From the NCBI RefSeq assembly GCF_900108225.1, contig NZ_FNUZ01000005.1, positions 62,001-126,000 on the forward strand: a DNA stretch of 64,000 bases, given 5' to 3'. The notes below the pieces were generated by a model that saw nothing but the letters and a program-made list of their open reading frames with translations, ran no database searches and was not told where the DNA came from. How positions within the stretch are numbered: position 1 is the stretch's first letter; each line of letters starts with the position of its first letter. This DNA is from Thalassococcus halodurans (GTDB lineage: Bacteria; Pseudomonadota; Alphaproteobacteria; Rhodobacterales; Rhodobacteraceae). Of this stretch, positions 35,972 to 46,412 are shown in pieces. Position numbers and translations under genes: made by a program.

Positions 35972-37042
35972 TCAGGCGTCGACTTCGACTTTCCCGATCG
36001 GGTTCGAACAACATGCGAGAATATAACCGCTTTCGATATCCTCGTCCGAAATTCCGCCGCTGTGCACCATGTGCACATCACCGGACAGTTTCTTGACCTT
36101 GCACGTGCCGCAGACCCCGAATGTACAGCCATAAGGGATGCGTACCCCTTCCGTCCGCGCAGCAGACAGAATTGTGTCGTTTTCCGGCAAAGTCGTGGTG
36201 ACGCCCGAACGGGCAAAGGACACCTCTGCCATGACGGATTCCTGCGGGACGACGTCGTCGATATCCGCCTCGGGGGCCAATGCTGCGGCAGGGGCCTGAA
36301 AGCTTTCCTGATGGTAGCGGTTCATGTCGAAGCCCAGCGCATTCAGGCTGTCGCGCACGACCTGCATGAATGGCTCCGGTCCGCAACAATAGACATCGCG
36401 TTCCAGATAGTCCGGCGCAATCAGACCGATCATCAGCTGGTTGAAACGGCCCTGATAACCCGTCCAGACCGACCGAGGGTCTTCTTCTTCGACAAGAAAC
36501 GACAAGCGCAGACCATCCACTCGGCTGGCCATATGTTGCAGACGTTCACGGAAAATCAGGTCGGACGGCTTTTGCGCACAGGCGATGACCCGTGCATCGG
36601 GTTCGTCGCCCAAGTCGTACAGGTAAGTCGCCATGGACATCATCGGTGTAATGCCCGACCCCGCCCCGATGAACAGGTATTTGCCCTTGGGGTTTTCCGG
36701 CAGGGTAAAGACACCCGACGGGCCATAGGCCTTGATCTTCATGCCTGGACGCAGGTTGTCCAACATCCAGCGCGTGCCGATGCTGTCGGGCTGGGCCTTA
36801 ACCGTGACGCTGATGTTCAATGGCCGCGACGGGCTGGACGACAGCGTATAGGTCCGCGACAGCGGGCCGCCCGGCACCGGCAGTTCAAGCGTGATGAACT
36901 GCCCAGGCTTGTAATCGAACCACGCCCCCGACGGCGCACGGAACGCGAATGTTGCGACGTTCCGCGTTTCCGGAATGACCATGGCGCATTCCAGTTCCTC
37001 GGCGTCTGTCCAAGGTCCGTTTTTCTTTTGTGCTCCGGCCAT
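35972..37042 (-). CDS. Ferredoxin-NAD(P)H reductase component of a Rieske betaine demethylase (GbcB-like)
   Basis: A 356-residue electron-transfer subunit. An FAD domain (PGQFITLELPVPGGPLSRTY), an NAD domain (GKYLFIGAGSGITPMMSMAT, then DVYCCGPEPFMQVVRD) and a C-terminal plant-type 2Fe-2S domain (GVRIPYGCTFGVCGTCKVKK, then ACC near the end) occur in order. It passes electrons from NAD(P)H to the adjacent Rieske oxygenase. Glycine betaine (GbcB) and proline betaine (Stc4-type) reductases share this build. ATG 37042, 4 nt after the oxygenase stop, is preferred to TTG 37060. Third gene of the cluster. Confidence 0.85.
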   Translation of the reverse strand: MAGAQKKNGPWTDAEELECAMVIPETRNVATFAFRAPSGAWFDYKPGQFITLELPVPGGPLSRTYTLSSSPSRPLNISVTVKAQPDSIGTRWMLDNLRPGMKIKAYGPSGVFTLPENPKGKYLFIGAGSGITPMMSMATYLYDLGDEPDARVIACAQKPSDLIFRERLQHMASRVDGLRLSFLVEEEDPRSVWTGYQGRFNQLMIGLIAPDYLERDVYCCGPEPFMQVVRDSLNALGFDMNRYHQESFQAPAAALAPEADIDDVVPQESVMAEVSFARSGVTTTLPENDTILSAARTEGVRIPYGCTFGVCGTCKVKKLSGDVHMVHSGGISDEDIESGYILACCSNPIGKVEVDA

Positions 37043-37046
37043 CAAA

Positions 37047-38303
37047 TCATTCCGCTGCAAAGAGTTTCCGGCCCGTCAGGCGACGGGTCATCGTGTCTGC
37101 GTACCAGTCGACAAACTGGATAACGCCGCTTTCCTGAACAGTGGAATACGGTCCGGGTTCGTAGGCGGGCGAATTGATGCCTTTCTGGTTTTCCTCAACG
37201 ATGGCACGGTCTTCATCGTTGGTGTGGGTCCAGACGTCGGTCAGGCGCTCCATTTCGTAATCCACACCCTCTTCGGCATCTTTTCTGACGATCCAGAACG
37301 TTGTGACCTCGGTTTCGGTTGTGCTGATCGGCAGCATCCGGAACATCATGACCACGTCGGACAGGAAGTGGTTCCATGTGTTCGGGTAGTGGAAGAACAA
37401 AAGCGAGCCCGCATCGCGGAACGGCACTGTGCCCAGCGTCTTTTCGCAGGACGGGCCACCATCCATCGTGTAGCTGACCGATTTGCCCAACAGCGGCACA
37501 CGCACCAGACGCCACTGGCTATCGGGCGCAATAACAAAGCGCGACGGCAGGCCGGCATCTTCGCAGCGCTGCAGGTGCTTTTCGATCACCGGATCGGCGA
37601 TGCCGTCACCGTTGCCCGCGATGTTCGGGTTGTCATCAAACGTCACGCACAGCGCAGGGTGCGAGCCCGAGCAGTGATAACATTCGCGGTTGTTTTCCAT
37701 CACCAGCTTCCAGTTCGCCTGTTCGACGATGCTGCTGGTGTGCGCCACCTTGCAGTTATCAAGCCCGTGCGGCGCGAAGTAACGCTTGGTGTTTTCCTCG
37801 ACCTTATCAAACGCCGGCGCTTCATCGGCCAGACAGATAAAGATCATGCCCCCTGCATCACGGCAGTGAACGGTTTTCAGGCCGTGTTGCGACGGATCGA
37901 AATCATCGCCCATCTCGCGCGCCCAAAGAAGTTTGCCGTCCAGATCGTAGGTCCATTGGTGATAAGGGCAGACCAGTTTTGGCGCAGACCCCATACCGGG
38001 TTTGCACAGACGCGACCCACGGTGGCGGCAGGCATTGTGGAACGCGCGGATCACACCGTCGTTGCCACGCACGATGATCACACCGTAATCGCCGATTTGC
38101 AGCGCGATATGGTTGCCCGCTTTGGGCAGCGCGCAGGCGGGTGTCGCGAAAATCCAGTCGCTGTACCAGATGTGATGCATGTCCACATCGTGCATCGCAG
38201 GGTCCACATAGACATCGCGCGGCAGCGAATGGTTCGGCTTGCGCCGCATCAGGTGGGACAGCATGTCAGAATCTTTAAGCATGGGAGGAGTCCTTAACTT
38301 CAC
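37047..38303 (-). CDS. Rieske non-haem iron oxygenase alpha subunit (GbcA/Stc2-like betaine demethylase)
   Basis: A 418-residue oxygenase that removes a methyl group as formaldehyde, probably from glycine betaine or a related methylated amine. The Rieske cluster motif is CRHRGSRLCKPG then CPYHQWTYDLDG (residues about 91-120), and the mononuclear iron site is ENNRECYHCSGSHPALC. The next gene on the strand encodes its reductase, 4 nt away, and a DgcA-like flavoenzyme precedes it by 9 nt, so one transcript could serve two successive demethylations. Substrate is not decided by sequence. Confidence 0.87.
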   Translation of the reverse strand: MKLRTPPMLKDSDMLSHLMRRKPNHSLPRDVYVDPAMHDVDMHHIWYSDWIFATPACALPKAGNHIALQIGDYGVIIVRGNDGVIRAFHNACRHRGSRLCKPGMGSAPKLVCPYHQWTYDLDGKLLWAREMGDDFDPSQHGLKTVHCRDAGGMIFICLADEAPAFDKVEENTKRYFAPHGLDNCKVAHTSSIVEQANWKLVMENNRECYHCSGSHPALCVTFDDNPNIAGNGDGIADPVIEKHLQRCEDAGLPSRFVIAPDSQWRLVRVPLLGKSVSYTMDGGPSCEKTLGTVPFRDAGSLLFFHYPNTWNHFLSDVVMMFRMLPISTTETEVTTFWIVRKDAEEGVDYEMERLTDVWTHTNDEDRAIVEENQKGINSPAYEPGPYSTVQESGVIQFVDWYADTMTRRLTGRKLFAAE

Positions 38304-38312
38304 GCGATCCGG

Positions 38313-40349
38313 TCAAAGGTCTTTGACCAGACGCAGGGCATCATAAATTGCAGCATGGGTGTTGCGGGCGGATACGGCATCGCCGATCCGGAACAATTGG
38401 AACTGGCCATCGGGGTTTGTGGCAATGGCCTGCGGACGACCATTGATCAGCGCGTCATGATCCACCGCGCCAAGGTTCGAAGACAGCGGTTTCAGATCGA
38501 AATAGAGATCGTCCAAGGGCAGCGTGCCATGGTTCACCACGATCTGATCGAAATCACGCTCCAACCCCAGATCGCCATAGTCGCTGTCGATCACCGCCAT
38601 CAGCCGGTTGCCGTCACGACGCACGGATGTCAGGCGGTAAGTAACAGTGAAGGTCGCCTTCAGCTTTTGCAGGCTGCGCATATAGGGCGTCAGGTTCAGG
38701 CCCATGACCTCGGGCGCAAAGCTGCGGTCCGGTGTCATGATCTCGACCTCGGCGCCGGATTGCGCGATCACCTCGGCGGCTTGCAGACCGGCGTGGTCGC
38801 CTGCGTCGTCGTAGACCAGCACCTTGGACCCCGGTTTCACATCGCCCGACAGGATGTCCCACGTGGACACGAGCAGATCGTTGCCCTCTTTCAGAACATC
38901 GGTATTGGGCATGCCGCCGGTGGCCACAATCACAAGATCGGGGTTCAGGGCGGTCACATCTTCGGCTTCGGCCCAAGTGTTGAACCGGAATTCCACCTCC
39001 CGCGCGGCGCACTGCGCCATGCGCCAGTCGATGATCGAAATCATCTCGCGCCGGCGGGGGCTTTGCGCGGTCAGGCGGATTTGTCCGCCTGCGTCGCCTG
39101 CGGCCTCGAACACGGTCACATCATGCCCGCGTTCGGCGGCAACGCGCGCAGCCTCTAGCCCGCCGGGGCCAGCGCCGACGATCACCACTTTGCGCGAGGC
39201 ATCCGCACGGGGAATGTCATGCGGCATCGTCAGTTCACGGCCCGTGGCCGCGTTATGGATGCACAGCGCCTCGCCGCCCTGATAGATGCGGTCCAGACAG
39301 TAGGTCGCGCCGACGCAGGGGCGGATGTCATCCTCGCGGCCTTCAACGATCTTCCGCACGATATGCGGATCGGCCATGTGCGCGCGGGTCATGCCGACCA
39401 TATCCAACAGGCCAGCCGATACCGCATGGCGCGCTGTTGCCACATCGGGGATCTTCGAGGCATGGAAGGTCGGCAATCCGATTTCGGAGCGGATGCGACC
39501 GGCAAAATCCAGATGCGGGGCGTTCTTCATGCCTTGCACGGGGATCACATTGGTCAGCGCCGCGTCGGTATCGATACGGCCGCGAATGACGTTCAGGAAA
39601 TCGACCTGACCGGTGTCCTTCAAACGCCGCGCGATCTCTAGCCCCTCATCCGGTGTGATGCCGCCGTCGATGGTCTCGTCCGCTGTAAAGCGTAGACCCA
39701 CAATAAACTCCGGCCCCACCCGTTCGCGGATCGCGTCCAGAACGTCGTAGGTAAAGCGCATCCGGTTGTCCAAAGACCCACCATAAGGCGCGTCCAATTC
39801 GTTCAGCCGTGGCGACCAAAAAGCATCCATCAAATGGCCGTAGGATTCAATCTCGATCCCGTCGAGCCCCGCCGCCTGCATCCGTTCCGCCGCATCGGCG
39901 TAGTCGGTGATGATGCGCGCGATGTCCCAATCTTCCAGCTTCTTGGGAAAGGCCCGATGCGCCGGTTCCCATTCGTGCCCTGTGGACACCGACGGCAACC
40001 AGTCGCCCTTGTTCCATCCGGTCCGGCGGCCCAGATGCGTCAGCTGGATCATCACCGCGCAGCCGTGTTCGTGGCAGGCATCGGCCAGTTCGGCCATCCA
40101 CGGCACGACCTCGTCCTTATAGGCAAGGATGTTGTTGAAAGACGGCGGGCTGTCGCGCGACACGATCGCGGACCCTGCTGTCATCGTCAGCGCGACACCA
40201 GCCTTGGCGCGTTCCTGATGGTAGGCGCGATAGCGTTCCTTTGGCAAACCATCGACCGGATAGGCCGGTTCGTGGCTGGTGGTCATGATTCGATTCTTCA
40301 GCGTCAGATGCTTGAGCTGATAAGGCTGCAAAAGGGAATCATTCGACAT
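38313..40349 (-). CDS. NADH:flavin oxidoreductase / NAD-binding fusion (DgcA-like)
   Basis: A 678-residue protein of the trimethylamine dehydrogenase/2,4-dienoyl-CoA reductase type. An FMN TIM barrel occupies residues 1-350 (YQLKHLTLKNRIMTTSHEP, then DGIEIESYGHLMDAFWSP); it is followed by a Cys region and an FAD/NAD domain (KVVIVGAGPGGLEAARVAAE). Within the operon it most resembles DgcA, which demethylates dimethylglycine to sarcosine. The iron-sulfur motif reads CVGATYC then C 12 residues on, so one of the four usual Cys is missing. ATG 40349 is preferred over the open upstream frame. First gene of the cluster. Confidence 0.85.
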   Translation of the reverse strand: MSNDSLLQPYQLKHLTLKNRIMTTSHEPAYPVDGLPKERYRAYHQERAKAGVALTMTAGSAIVSRDSPPSFNNILAYKDEVVPWMAELADACHEHGCAVMIQLTHLGRRTGWNKGDWLPSVSTGHEWEPAHRAFPKKLEDWDIARIITDYADAAERMQAAGLDGIEIESYGHLMDAFWSPRLNELDAPYGGSLDNRMRFTYDVLDAIRERVGPEFIVGLRFTADETIDGGITPDEGLEIARRLKDTGQVDFLNVIRGRIDTDAALTNVIPVQGMKNAPHLDFAGRIRSEIGLPTFHASKIPDVATARHAVSAGLLDMVGMTRAHMADPHIVRKIVEGREDDIRPCVGATYCLDRIYQGGEALCIHNAATGRELTMPHDIPRADASRKVVIVGAGPGGLEAARVAAERGHDVTVFEAAGDAGGQIRLTAQSPRRREMISIIDWRMAQCAAREVEFRFNTWAEAEDVTALNPDLVIVATGGMPNTDVLKEGNDLLVSTWDILSGDVKPGSKVLVYDDAGDHAGLQAAEVIAQSGAEVEIMTPDRSFAPEVMGLNLTPYMRSLQKLKATFTVTYRLTSVRRDGNRLMAVIDSDYGDLGLERDFDQIVVNHGTLPLDDLYFDLKPLSSNLGAVDHDALINGRPQAIATNPDGQFQLFRIGDAVSARNTHAAIYDALRLVKDL

Positions 40350-40689
40350 GGCGCTATGCTTTGCTGGACGGAGGACTGGCGCCCCTAAAACAGGGTGGCC
40401 TCCCCAAAACTGCCAGACCCGTGTCAAGCGACGCGCTTATCCGCGACACGGTCGGGTTCAATTGCGACGCTTATTTGCAACGCTCATTTATCGCACCTTT
40501 CAGATGCCGGTTTTTTGCGCAGATTTCGAACAGCAAAAGTTACCGAAGTTTCCTGCATAAAAGCCCAAAAGATTCGCGCCTTATCCGACTTGGGCACGAG
40601 AGTTCCAGACCCTGATTGACGAAAAAATCGAAAAAATTTCACCTGTCGGAAGATACAAGATATTGACGCGACCGCCCCTAGAGATACTA

Positions 40690-40866
40690 TCAGCGGTGTT
40701 CTAGCAGCGGCAGCACACGCCGTCGTGAAAAGGGAAGACCGGTGAAAATCCGGCACTGCCCCCGCAACTGTGAGTGGTGAGTTTTATGCCCATAATCCAC
40801 TGGCGCTAAGGCGCTGGGAAGGCGGGTAAAAAACGACCGAGCCACAAGTCAGGAGACCGACTGGAA
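40690..40866 (+). ncRNA. Cobalamin riboswitch upstream of nrdHIEF
   Basis: The conserved core is readable: GGGAAGACCGGTGAAAATCC (40732-40751), then the B12-box region CACTGCCCCCGCAACTGTGA (40754-40773), and downstream AGTCAGGAGACC (40847-40858). Spacing and order match the cobalamin (AdoCbl) riboswitch. It sits 124 bp before nrdH on the same strand. Because nrdEF needs no B12, the switch would shut the operon off when B12 is present and the B12-dependent class II enzyme can work. The 40350-40690 stretch before it is the upstream region shared with the demethylase cluster and holds no gene. Confidence 0.95.
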
Positions 40867-40989
40867 CACGACAGATTACGACCACGAACGGAGGGTTCGG
40901 GGCGCTGGTTCCTTGTGAGCTATAGGCGGTTTTTCTGCCCGGCACCCGTGTCCCTGCGATCAAAAAAACGACAGGCAGAGGGGCCCACA

Positions 40990-41211
40990 ATGACAATCAC
41001 AGTTTACTCCAAACCGGCATGCGTTCAGTGCACAGCAACCACCCGCGCACTTGAAGCGAAAGGCATCGAATTCGACGTGGTCGATCTGACAGAAGACGAC
41101 GACGCGATGGAGCGTGTGACCGATCTTGGCTACCGTCAGGCCCCCGTTGTGATTGCCGGCGACGCGCATTGGTCGGGCTTTCGTCCCGACCTGATCGGCT
41201 CTTTGGCCTGA
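40990..41211 (+). CDS. nrdH: NrdH-type glutaredoxin-like redoxin
   Basis: A 73-residue redoxin that supplies electrons to class Ib ribonucleotide reductase, itself reduced by thioredoxin reductase. It shows [20 protein letters not shown] with the CVQC active site and the C-terminal [12 protein letters not shown] typical of NrdH. First gene of the riboswitch-controlled operon; nrdI starts 13 nt later. Confidence 0.97.
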   Translation: MTITVYSKPACVQCTATTRALEAKGIEFDVVDLTEDDDAMERVTDLGYRQAPVVIAGDAHWSGFRPDLIGSLA

Positions 41212-41224
41212 TCTGTCAGGACCG

Positions 41225-41641
41225 ATGTCGGCGCTGGTCTATTTTTCATCCCGCTCGGGAAATACCGCACGTTTTGTGGAACGGCTGGAACTGCCCGCCT
41301 TCCGCATCCCGCGCGATCCCGACGGCGTGATGCCAGCGCCCACCACACCTTTTGTTCTGGTCACCCCCACATTCGCAGATGGCGAAGGGCGCGGGGCGGT
41401 TCCGAAACAGGTGATCCGGTTCCTGAACGCCCCTGAACGTCGCGCAGGTCTGCGCGGCGTTATCGCAGGCGGTAACCGGAATTTCGGCGCGACTTACGCG
41501 CTGGCGGGGGACGTGATTTCCCGCAAATGCAATGTTCCCGTGCTCTACCGGTTCGAACTGGCTGGCACTGATACCGACATCGCCCGCGTGAAAGACGGGC
41601 TGGACAAATTCTGGAGAACGGAATGCTTGATCACGGCCTGA
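41225..41641 (+). CDS. nrdI: NrdI flavodoxin-like activase
   Basis: A 138-residue FMN protein that delivers the oxidant for assembling the dimanganese-tyrosyl radical cofactor of NrdF. It has the flavodoxin-like [17 protein letters not shown], then [19 protein letters not shown] and [19 protein letters not shown]. Its end overlaps the nrdE start by 19 nt, consistent with coupled translation. Confidence 0.97.
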   Translation: MSALVYFSSRSGNTARFVERLELPAFRIPRDPDGVMPAPTTPFVLVTPTFADGEGRGAVPKQVIRFLNAPERRAGLRGVIAGGNRNFGATYALAGDVISRKCNVPVLYRFELAGTDTDIARVKDGLDKFWRTECLITA

Positions 41642-43749
41642 ACGGCACACAGGATTACCACGCGCTGAACGCGATGCTGAACCTTTACGACGAGGACGGC
41701 AAAATCCGTTTTGATGCCGACCGTATGGCCGCGCGTCAGTATTTCCTGACTCACGTCAACCAGAACACCGTCTTTTTCCATTCGCTGGAAGAGAAGCTGG
41801 GATACCTGGTGGACGAAGGCTATTACGAGGCAGAGGTTCTTGATCAATATGATCGCACCTTCGTCCACCAGTTATGGAACGCGGCTTTCGCGAAAAAGTT
41901 CCGCTTCCCGACATTTCTGGGCGCCTTTAAATATTACACCGCCTACACGCTGAAAACGCGCGACGGCAGCCGCTATCTGGAACGCTACGAAGACCGCGTT
42001 TGCATGGTCGCGCTGGCGCTGGCACGCGGCGACGAAAAACTGGCCACACGCCTGATGGAAGAAATCCTGTCCGGCCGCTTCCAGCCTGCGACGCCAACAT
42101 TCCTGAACGCCGGTAAGAAAAGCCGTGGCGAGCTGATCTCGTGCTTCCTGCTGCGTCTGGAAGACAACATGGAATCCGTTGGCCGTTCCATCAACTCGGC
42201 CCTTCAGCTGTCCAAGCGAGGCGGCGGTGTGGCCCTGATGCTGACCAACCTGCGCGAAGCGGGTGCGCCGATCAAAGGCATCGAAAACCAGTCGTCCGGC
42301 GTGATCCCGATCATGAAGCTTCTGGAAGACAGCTTTTCCTATGCCAACCAGTTGGGTGCGCGTCAGGGTGCCGGTGCGGTTTACCTGAACGCCCACCACC
42401 CCGACATTCTGCGCTTCCTCGATACAAAGCGCGAAAACGCTGACGAAAAGATCCGCATCAAGACGCTGTCCTTGGGCGTAGTCATTCCCGATGTGACGTT
42501 CGAACTGGCGAAGAAGAACGAAGACATGTACCTCTTTTCGCCGCATGACGTGGAAAAGGTCTATGGTGTGCCGTTCTCGGAAATCTCGGTCACCGAGAAA
42601 TACGCCGAGATGGTCGACGATGGCCGCATCCGCAAGAAAAAGATCAACGCCCGCGAATTCTTCCAGACGATTGCGGAAATCCAGTTCGAGTCCGGCTATC
42701 CCTACATCATGTTCGAAGACACGGTGAACCGCGCCAACCCCGTCGAGGGCCGCATCACCATGTCGAACCTGTGTTCGGAAATCCTGCAGGTGAACGAGGC
42801 GTCCGAGTTCAACGATGACCTCAGCTACAGCCATCTGGGCACAGACATTTCCTGTAACCTCGGGTCGCTGAACATCGCGAAAACCATGGACGGGCCGGAC
42901 TTTGGCGCGACCGTGGAAACCGCTGTGCGTGCGCTGTCGGCTGTGTCGGAAATGTCGGCGATCGACTCGGTCCCGTCTATCCGCCGTGGCAACGATGAAA
43001 GCCATGCGATCGGCCTGGGCCAGATGAACCTGCACGGTTATCTGGCACGTGAAAATGTGCACTATGGCAGTGCAGAAGGCATTGAATTCACGTCTGTTTA
43101 CTTTGCTGCGATCACCTACCACGCGATCCGCGCATCGAACATTCTGGCGCGTGAACGGGGCGAAAGTTTCAAAGGGTTCGAGAAATCGAAATACGCCGAT
43201 GGCACCTATTTCGAGAAATACACAACCCGCGACTGGCTGCCGACCTCGGACAAAGTGACCGAGATGTTTGCGGGCACGGAGCTGCCCACGCGCGATGATT
43301 GGGCCAAGCTGGCCAAGGACGTGGCCGAACATGGGCTTTATAACCGCAACCTTCAGGCGGTGCCGCCCACAGGCTCGATCAGCTACATCAACAACTCGAC
43401 CTCTTCGATCCACCCCATCGTGTCCAAGATCGAAATCCGCAAAGAGGGCAAAATCGGCCGCGTTTACTATCCGGCGGCCTACATGAACAACGAAAACCTC
43501 GAATACTACCGCGATGCCTATGAAATCGGCCCCGAGGCGATCATCGACACCTATGCCGCTGCGACCGAACACGTCGATCAGGGCCTTTCGCTGACGCTGT
43601 TCTTCCCTGCCGAGGCCACGACCCGCGACATCAACCGCGCGCAAATCTATGCGTGGAAGAAGGGCATCAAAACCATCTACTACATCCGCCTGCGCCAAGA
43701 GGCCCTTGAAGGGACCGAAGTGCAGGGCTGTGTTTCCTGCTCGCTCTGA
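41623..43749 (+). CDS. nrdE: Class Ib ribonucleoside-diphosphate reductase alpha subunit
   Basis: The catalytic subunit that reduces ribonucleoside diphosphates to deoxy forms. The 708-residue product shows [20 protein letters not shown] and [20 protein letters not shown], the active-site SNLCSEI with the radical Cys near residue 383, [20 protein letters not shown], and the C-terminal redox pair CVSCSL that is reduced by NrdH. It lacks the N-terminal ATP cone of class Ia, as expected for Ib. nrdF follows after 9 nt. Confidence 0.98.
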   Translation: MLDHGLNGTQDYHALNAMLNLYDEDGKIRFDADRMAARQYFLTHVNQNTVFFHSLEEKLGYLVDEGYYEAEVLDQYDRTFVHQLWNAAFAKKFRFPTFLGAFKYYTAYTLKTRDGSRYLERYEDRVCMVALALARGDEKLATRLMEEILSGRFQPATPTFLNAGKKSRGELISCFLLRLEDNMESVGRSINSALQLSKRGGGVALMLTNLREAGAPIKGIENQSSGVIPIMKLLEDSFSYANQLGARQGAGAVYLNAHHPDILRFLDTKRENADEKIRIKTLSLGVVIPDVTFELAKKNEDMYLFSPHDVEKVYGVPFSEISVTEKYAEMVDDGRIRKKKINAREFFQTIAEIQFESGYPYIMFEDTVNRANPVEGRITMSNLCSEILQVNEASEFNDDLSYSHLGTDISCNLGSLNIAKTMDGPDFGATVETAVRALSAVSEMSAIDSVPSIRRGNDESHAIGLGQMNLHGYLARENVHYGSAEGIEFTSVYFAAITYHAIRASNILARERGESFKGFEKSKYADGTYFEKYTTRDWLPTSDKVTEMFAGTELPTRDDWAKLAKDVAEHGLYNRNLQAVPPTGSISYINNSTSSIHPIVSKIEIRKEGKIGRVYYPAAYMNNENLEYYRDAYEIGPEAIIDTYAAATEHVDQGLSLTLFFPAEATTRDINRAQIYAWKKGIKTIYYIRLRQEALEGTEVQGCVSCSL

Positions 43750-44730
<981 letters not shown>

Positions 44731-44775
44731 TCAATCACGGATCATCGGCGCATAACCGCGACCTGAAAGACAAAG

Positions 44776-44806
44776 GGCCCGTTGCAGCAATGCGACGGGC
44801 CTTTTT
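44776..44806 (+). terminator. Terminator of nrdHIEF
   Basis: GGCCCGTTGCA (44776-44786) pairs with TGCGACGGGCC (44791-44801, one G-U) around GCAA, followed by five T. Confidence 0.9.
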
Positions 44807-44862
44807 AGTGCCTGCGCAATGGGGTATCTGTGGTCAGAATTCTTGGGGCAGGACCGCAGTTT

Positions 44863-46410
44863 ATGAAACCCATTCGCCTGATTTCCGGCGTCATGACCGT
44901 AGGCTTTTGGACATTGGCCAGCCGTGTGCTGGGCGTGGTGCGGGAAATCTTTCTGCTGGCGCTGATCGGCCCCGGCCCTGTGCTGGATGCTTTTGTCGCG
45001 GCCTTCCGCCTGCCCAACATGTTCCGCCGCCTGTTTGCCGAGGGCGCGTTCAACGCGGCCTTTGTGCCGATGTTTTCGCGCAAATACGAGGGCGGCGAAG
45101 ACCCCCTGAAATTCGCCCGCGATGCGATGAACGGTTTGGGCTTTGTCCTGCTGATCCTGTCGGCATTGGCGATGATCTTCATGCCCGCGCTGGTCTATGC
45201 CACGGCCAGCGGGTTCGAAGGCGACGCGCGGTTCGATCTGACGGTCGGCTATGGCCGGATCATGTTCCCCTACATCCTGTTCATCTCGCTCGCTGCGTTG
45301 TTTTCCGGCGCGCTGAACGCCACAGGGCATTTCGCAGCCGCCGCAGCAGCGCCTGTCTTGTTGAACATCTTTGTCATCACCGCATTGGTCAGCGCACAGC
45401 TATTCGGGGCCGAGGCGATCACGCTACTGGTCTGGACCGTGCCGCTGGCAGGCATCGCGCAACTAGCATTGGTCTGGGTCGCGGCAGAGCGCGCAGGCGT
45501 AAAACTTCGCCCAGGTCGCCCGCGCTGGACCGATGACATGCGAAATCTGGTGCGCGTGGCGATCCCTGCCGCGTTGGCAGGTGGCGTCATGCAGATCAAC
45601 CTGCTGGTCGGCCAACAGGTTGCGTCGCAATTCGATAAGGCCGTGGGCTGGCTCTATGCCGCCGACCGTCTGTATCAACTGCCCTTGGGCGTGGTGGGCA
45701 TTGCCGTGGGCATCGTCCTCCTGCCCGACCTGTCCCGCCGCCTGAAAGCCAACGACACAGAAGGCGGCCGCGCAGCGTTTTCCCGCGCCGGTGAAATTGC
45801 GCTAGCCCTGACGATCCCTGCATCTGTCGCGCTGATCGTGATCCCGCTGCCCATCGTGTCGGTCCTGTTCGAACGCGGCGCAACCAGCGCCAATGACTCG
45901 GCCGCCATTGCGCTGGCGGTCGCGATCTACGGCTTGGGTCTGCCGGCCTTCGTGCTGCAAAAGGTGCTGCAACCGCTGTTCTTTGCCCGTGAAGATACCA
46001 AGACGCCCTTCCGCTATGCGCTGGTGGCGATGGTGGTGAACGCCGCCCTAGCGATCGGCCTTGCCCCCTATCTGGGCTGGATCGCACCGGCGATTGCCAC
46101 AACGACCGCAGGCTGGGCGATGGTGTTCCTGCTGATGATCGGCGGGCGCCGCATGGGCGAGGTCGCGCGTTTCGACGACCGTTTCCGCAAGCGCGTGATC
46201 CGCATCTGCATTGCCTCGCTCGCCATGGGCGGGCTGCTTTGGGGCGCGCTCTGGGCCCTGACGCCGCTGCTTAATGCTGCTGGCTGGCGCTATCCCGCTC
46301 TGGTCATTCTGATCATGGCTGGTATCGTCGGCTACGGCCTGATCGGCCAAGCGGTGGGGGCGTTCCGGTTGTCTGAATTTGCCTCGGCCTTCAAACGGAA
46401 GAAAGGCTAG
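44863..46410 (+). CDS. murJ: Lipid II flippase MurJ
   Basis: Polytopic inner-membrane protein that flips lipid II for peptidoglycan synthesis. The 515-residue product has about 14 hydrophobic segments, beginning KPIRLISGVMTVGFWTLASR, with the conserved RLPNMFRRLFAEGAFNAAFV and GVVGIAVGIVLLPDLSRRLK, and an SVLFERGATS motif near residue 330. The start at 44863 is preferred over an upstream in-frame GTG at 44830, which adds a stretch not seen in the family. A phospholipase D-like gene follows 2 nt later. Confidence 0.96.
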   Translation: MKPIRLISGVMTVGFWTLASRVLGVVREIFLLALIGPGPVLDAFVAAFRLPNMFRRLFAEGAFNAAFVPMFSRKYEGGEDPLKFARDAMNGLGFVLLILSALAMIFMPALVYATASGFEGDARFDLTVGYGRIMFPYILFISLAALFSGALNATGHFAAAAAAPVLLNIFVITALVSAQLFGAEAITLLVWTVPLAGIAQLALVWVAAERAGVKLRPGRPRWTDDMRNLVRVAIPAALAGGVMQINLLVGQQVASQFDKAVGWLYAADRLYQLPLGVVGIAVGIVLLPDLSRRLKANDTEGGRAAFSRAGEIALALTIPASVALIVIPLPIVSVLFERGATSANDSAAIALAVAIYGLGLPAFVLQKVLQPLFFAREDTKTPFRYALVAMVVNAALAIGLAPYLGWIAPAIATTTAGWAMVFLLMIGGRRMGEVARFDDRFRKRVIRICIASLAMGGLLWGALWALTPLLNAAGWRYPALVILIMAGIVGYGLIGQAVGAFRLSEFASAFKRKKG

Positions 46411-46412
46411 GC

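Noticed and set aside
40570..40690. Possible tRNA or small RNA before the riboswitch
   Set aside because: The sequence lacks a T-arm or acceptor pairing, and is AT-rich upstream region leading into the cobalamin riboswitch.
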